The notes beneath the pieces were generated by a model that was not told the DNA's origin, searched no databases, and worked only from the letters and a program-made list of their open reading frames with translations. The position numbers and the translations under genes are program-made. A stretch of 64,000 nt of DNA, taken from JANRLT01 sp041736895. GTDB taxonomy: Bacteria; Planctomycetota; Planctomycetia; Pirellulales; JALHPA01. Below are positions 62,369 through 64,000 of the stretch, piece after piece (the first letter of the stretch is position 1; every line of letters starts with the position of its first letter). The stretch covers positions 1 to 64,000 of the forward strand of contig JBGSSS010000008.1 in assembly GCA_041736895.1 (NCBI GenBank), written 5' to 3'.

Positions 62369-63547
62369 ATGAAATTTGATTTTAGCGGAAAGTCCAGCGA
62401 CCTGCCGCGCGTCCCGAATTATCTCGGGCGGCGCGATCAGCGGAATGTGGCGTTTTGGGTTCTCGGGGGCGGTTTTTTACTGCTCATCGCGACCAACTTC
62501 ACGAGCTTTTCGAAGTTTGCCAAAGCGATGCTCCCGAAGCGAGGCCCCGCGATCGATACACGCGTTCCGCTCGAAGCCTATCGTGAGCCGCTGCCGTATG
62601 GAGCCGTGCAAATGCTGCCCGTGGCGGACGACGCAACGGTCGAATCGAATCAGGCGGATGAAACCTCCAAAGCCGGCGCAGAATCGCCCCAAGACGATCC
62701 TGCCGCACCCATGACGGTCAAACTGCCGCCGCCATTGCCCGACGACAAACCGAAAATGCCAGACCATGGCAAGTACTATTCCGGCGTGAACGTACCCTTG
62801 TTGAGCAACATCCGCAATGAAGCTCCGCTGCGCTATGAAGAGAACGAGGCTTGGTATCACCTGTTCGATGTTGTCAACAAAGCGGCACCGGAACAGCTCA
62901 AGAAAGAAGCGACCCCGATCTACGATTTCGCCACCATCTACGGCCAATCGAAGTTCTACCGCGGCCAAGCCGTCGCGATGCGGGGACTTGCCAAATGGTG
63001 TACCGAGTTCAAAAGCGAAAGGCCGGACAACGCCGCGGGCATCAAGAAGTTCTATCAGATCGGGTTCAAAATTGAAGTCGGCGAAGTCAATCCCATCGTC
63101 GTGTATGTTAGCGAGTTGCCCAAGGATTTGCCTCGCGGAACCGTCGATCCGAACGACTCCACACGCACCTTGTATGATCCCGTTGTCCCTTTTACGGTCG
63201 AAGGAATCTTCTTCAAGAACCTCGCCTACCCGGCCGGTGATGGCGAATTTCGCTACATGCCCGCGTTGATCGCCAAGACAATCCGCTTGGACCCCGCCGC
63301 TGCGGCCGCAGTGCCGCCGACAAATCCGTTGCTGTATTTGCTGGTGCTGCTGGGGCTTGGTGCGACGCTGCTGTTGGCGATGTTCTTTGCTTCAACGAAG
63401 CGAAAAAAATTGACGTTCGTCATCCCCAACTCGATTCCACCATTATCGATTCCCGAATCGGCGACAAATGACCTGCCACTTGCTGACACGAGATCAGGCG
63501 ATCCGGAACCCGCGCAAGCCTGGCCGACGCTCCCGGACGACAAGTAA
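62369..63547 (+). CDS. Membrane-anchored protein with large periplasmic domain, unknown
   Basis: A 392-residue protein. A short cytoplasmic segment (MKFDFSGKSSDLPRVPNY) leads to a membrane helix (VAFWVLGGGFLLLIATNF, about 27-44). A periplasmic domain follows (about 60-330), with a Pro-rich linker and the segment KFYRGQAVAMRGLAKWC. A second helix lies at about 330-350 (LLYLLVLLGLGATLLLAMFF), then a polar tail. No family recognised. It precedes a co-directional exported-protein gene by 68 bp. Confidence 0.75.
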   Translation: MKFDFSGKSSDLPRVPNYLGRRDQRNVAFWVLGGGFLLLIATNFTSFSKFAKAMLPKRGPAIDTRVPLEAYREPLPYGAVQMLPVADDATVESNQADETSKAGAESPQDDPAAPMTVKLPPPLPDDKPKMPDHGKYYSGVNVPLLSNIRNEAPLRYEENEAWYHLFDVVNKAAPEQLKKEATPIYDFATIYGQSKFYRGQAVAMRGLAKWCTEFKSERPDNAAGIKKFYQIGFKIEVGEVNPIVVYVSELPKDLPRGTVDPNDSTRTLYDPVVPFTVEGIFFKNLAYPAGDGEFRYMPALIAKTIRLDPAAAAAVPPTNPLLYLLVLLGLGATLLLAMFFASTKRKKLTFVIPNSIPPLSIPESATNDLPLADTRSGDPEPAQAWPTLPDDK

Positions 63548-63615
63548 CCCGCGAACCTCGCTTGCAGTCGCTCGAATATCACACGCTCTGAAAATCAAAA
63601 GCCCTCTGCCTGCCC

Positions 63616-64000
63616 ATGATTCGAAGCACTCCCTTCTCGATAGTTAGCAAATGCAGCCCGATCCTGGTTGCGTGGTTCTGCTGCGGCTTGTTTGCCAGCG
63701 ACTGTTGGGCCGAGGAACCGGAAGTAAAACCCTTGAAACTGCCGCCTTTCGATACGATCGCCAAGGAGCAGCCAGAAAATTTCGACACAGGCAATCCGGC
63801 CTATCGCCCGGCAAATGAGCTGGTCCAGAAATCTCGCGCGTTCTTGAACATCGTGAACATCGACGAGAGCTTGCTACGGCAAGCGTTTCAAGGAATCGAA
63901 TTTGTCGAACAGGATCTCGAACTGCTGCTAGAAATGCTGTTCCGCATGCCGCAGTTCGACATCGAAAAGATCGAAGCATTGGTGCAGCCGTTGCCCGCTT
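63616..64000 (+). CDS. Exported protein, truncated by the right edge
   Basis: An open frame from the ATG at 63616 runs off the window, giving at least 128 residues. It begins with a signal peptide (SPILVAWFCCGLFASDCWAE). The mature part includes FDTGNPAYRPANELVQKSRA and NIDESLLRQAFQGIEFVEQD. No family recognised. It probably shares a transcript with the preceding membrane-protein gene. Confidence 0.75.
   Translation, partial: MIRSTPFSIVSKCSPILVAWFCCGLFASDCWAEEPEVKPLKLPPFDTIAKEQPENFDTGNPAYRPANELVQKSRAFLNIVNIDESLLRQAFQGIEFVEQDLELLLEMLFRMPQFDIEKIEALVQPLPA

Overview
The window looks like a planctomycete chromosome, probably of the Pirellula type. The evidence is a DUF1549/DUF1553 protein paired with a DUF1501 protein, a PEP-CTERM-tagged secreted protein, a giant FG-GAP/Calx-beta surface protein with a planctomycete-style LENR leader motif, ECF sigma factors beside a Ser/Thr kinase and an anti-sigma factor, and many short hairpin repeats between genes. 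No plasmid, phage or CRISPR feature was seen. Mobile DNA is limited to the 3' end of an IS630-type transposase at the left edge and a decayed IS4-type remnant near 58.9 kb.

Layout. 0-6 kb: IS630 remnant, membrane protein with a MORN-like tail, DASS transporter, enolase-superfamily enzyme and pteridine-reductase-like SDR, separated by palindromic repeats. 6-12 kb: a structured gene-free region with phased T-tracts, a secreted HEAT/coiled-coil protein, and a three-gene unit (membrane-anchored protein, BY-kinase-like P-loop protein, ExeA-like ATPase). 12-18.4 kb: metH, then a tightly packed trio ending in a formyltransferase-fold protein, and a DUF167 gene. 18.7-26.3 kb: the DUF1549/1553-DUF1501 pair, a Gfo/Idh/MocA oxidoreductase, a PhyH-type dioxygenase and an alpha/beta hydrolase. 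26.4-39.6 kb: TPR-CHAT protease-like protein, Ser/Thr kinase and giant surface protein on the minus strand, with a divergent ECF sigma factor.

39.7-53 kb is the most coherent region. A globin-coupled histidine kinase and an NtrC-type sigma54 activator sit between two gene blocks, each headed by a near-consensus sigma54 promoter. To the right on the plus strand are a universal stress protein, a hemerythrin-like protein and a small c-type cytochrome. On the minus strand is a nine-gene cbb3-type oxidase operon (diheme cytochrome c, membrane protein, CcoN, CcoO, two small membrane proteins, copper P-type ATPase, TauE/SafE-like protein, DUF4405 protein). Upstream of both promoters lie helically phased pairs of a shared dyad, GTGC-N6-GCAC, the likely activator sites. 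I infer an oxygen- or NO-sensing regulon for microaerobic respiration.

53.5-64 kb: tRNA-Arg(UCG), guaB and an overlapping secreted protein, a fasciclin/ECF sigma/RskA-type anti-sigma cassette resembling mycobacterial SigK/RskA, the IS4 remnant, a PEP-CTERM protein, recG, a membrane protein and a secreted protein cut by the right edge.

All functions come from reading motifs, translation and context by eye; no database search was run.
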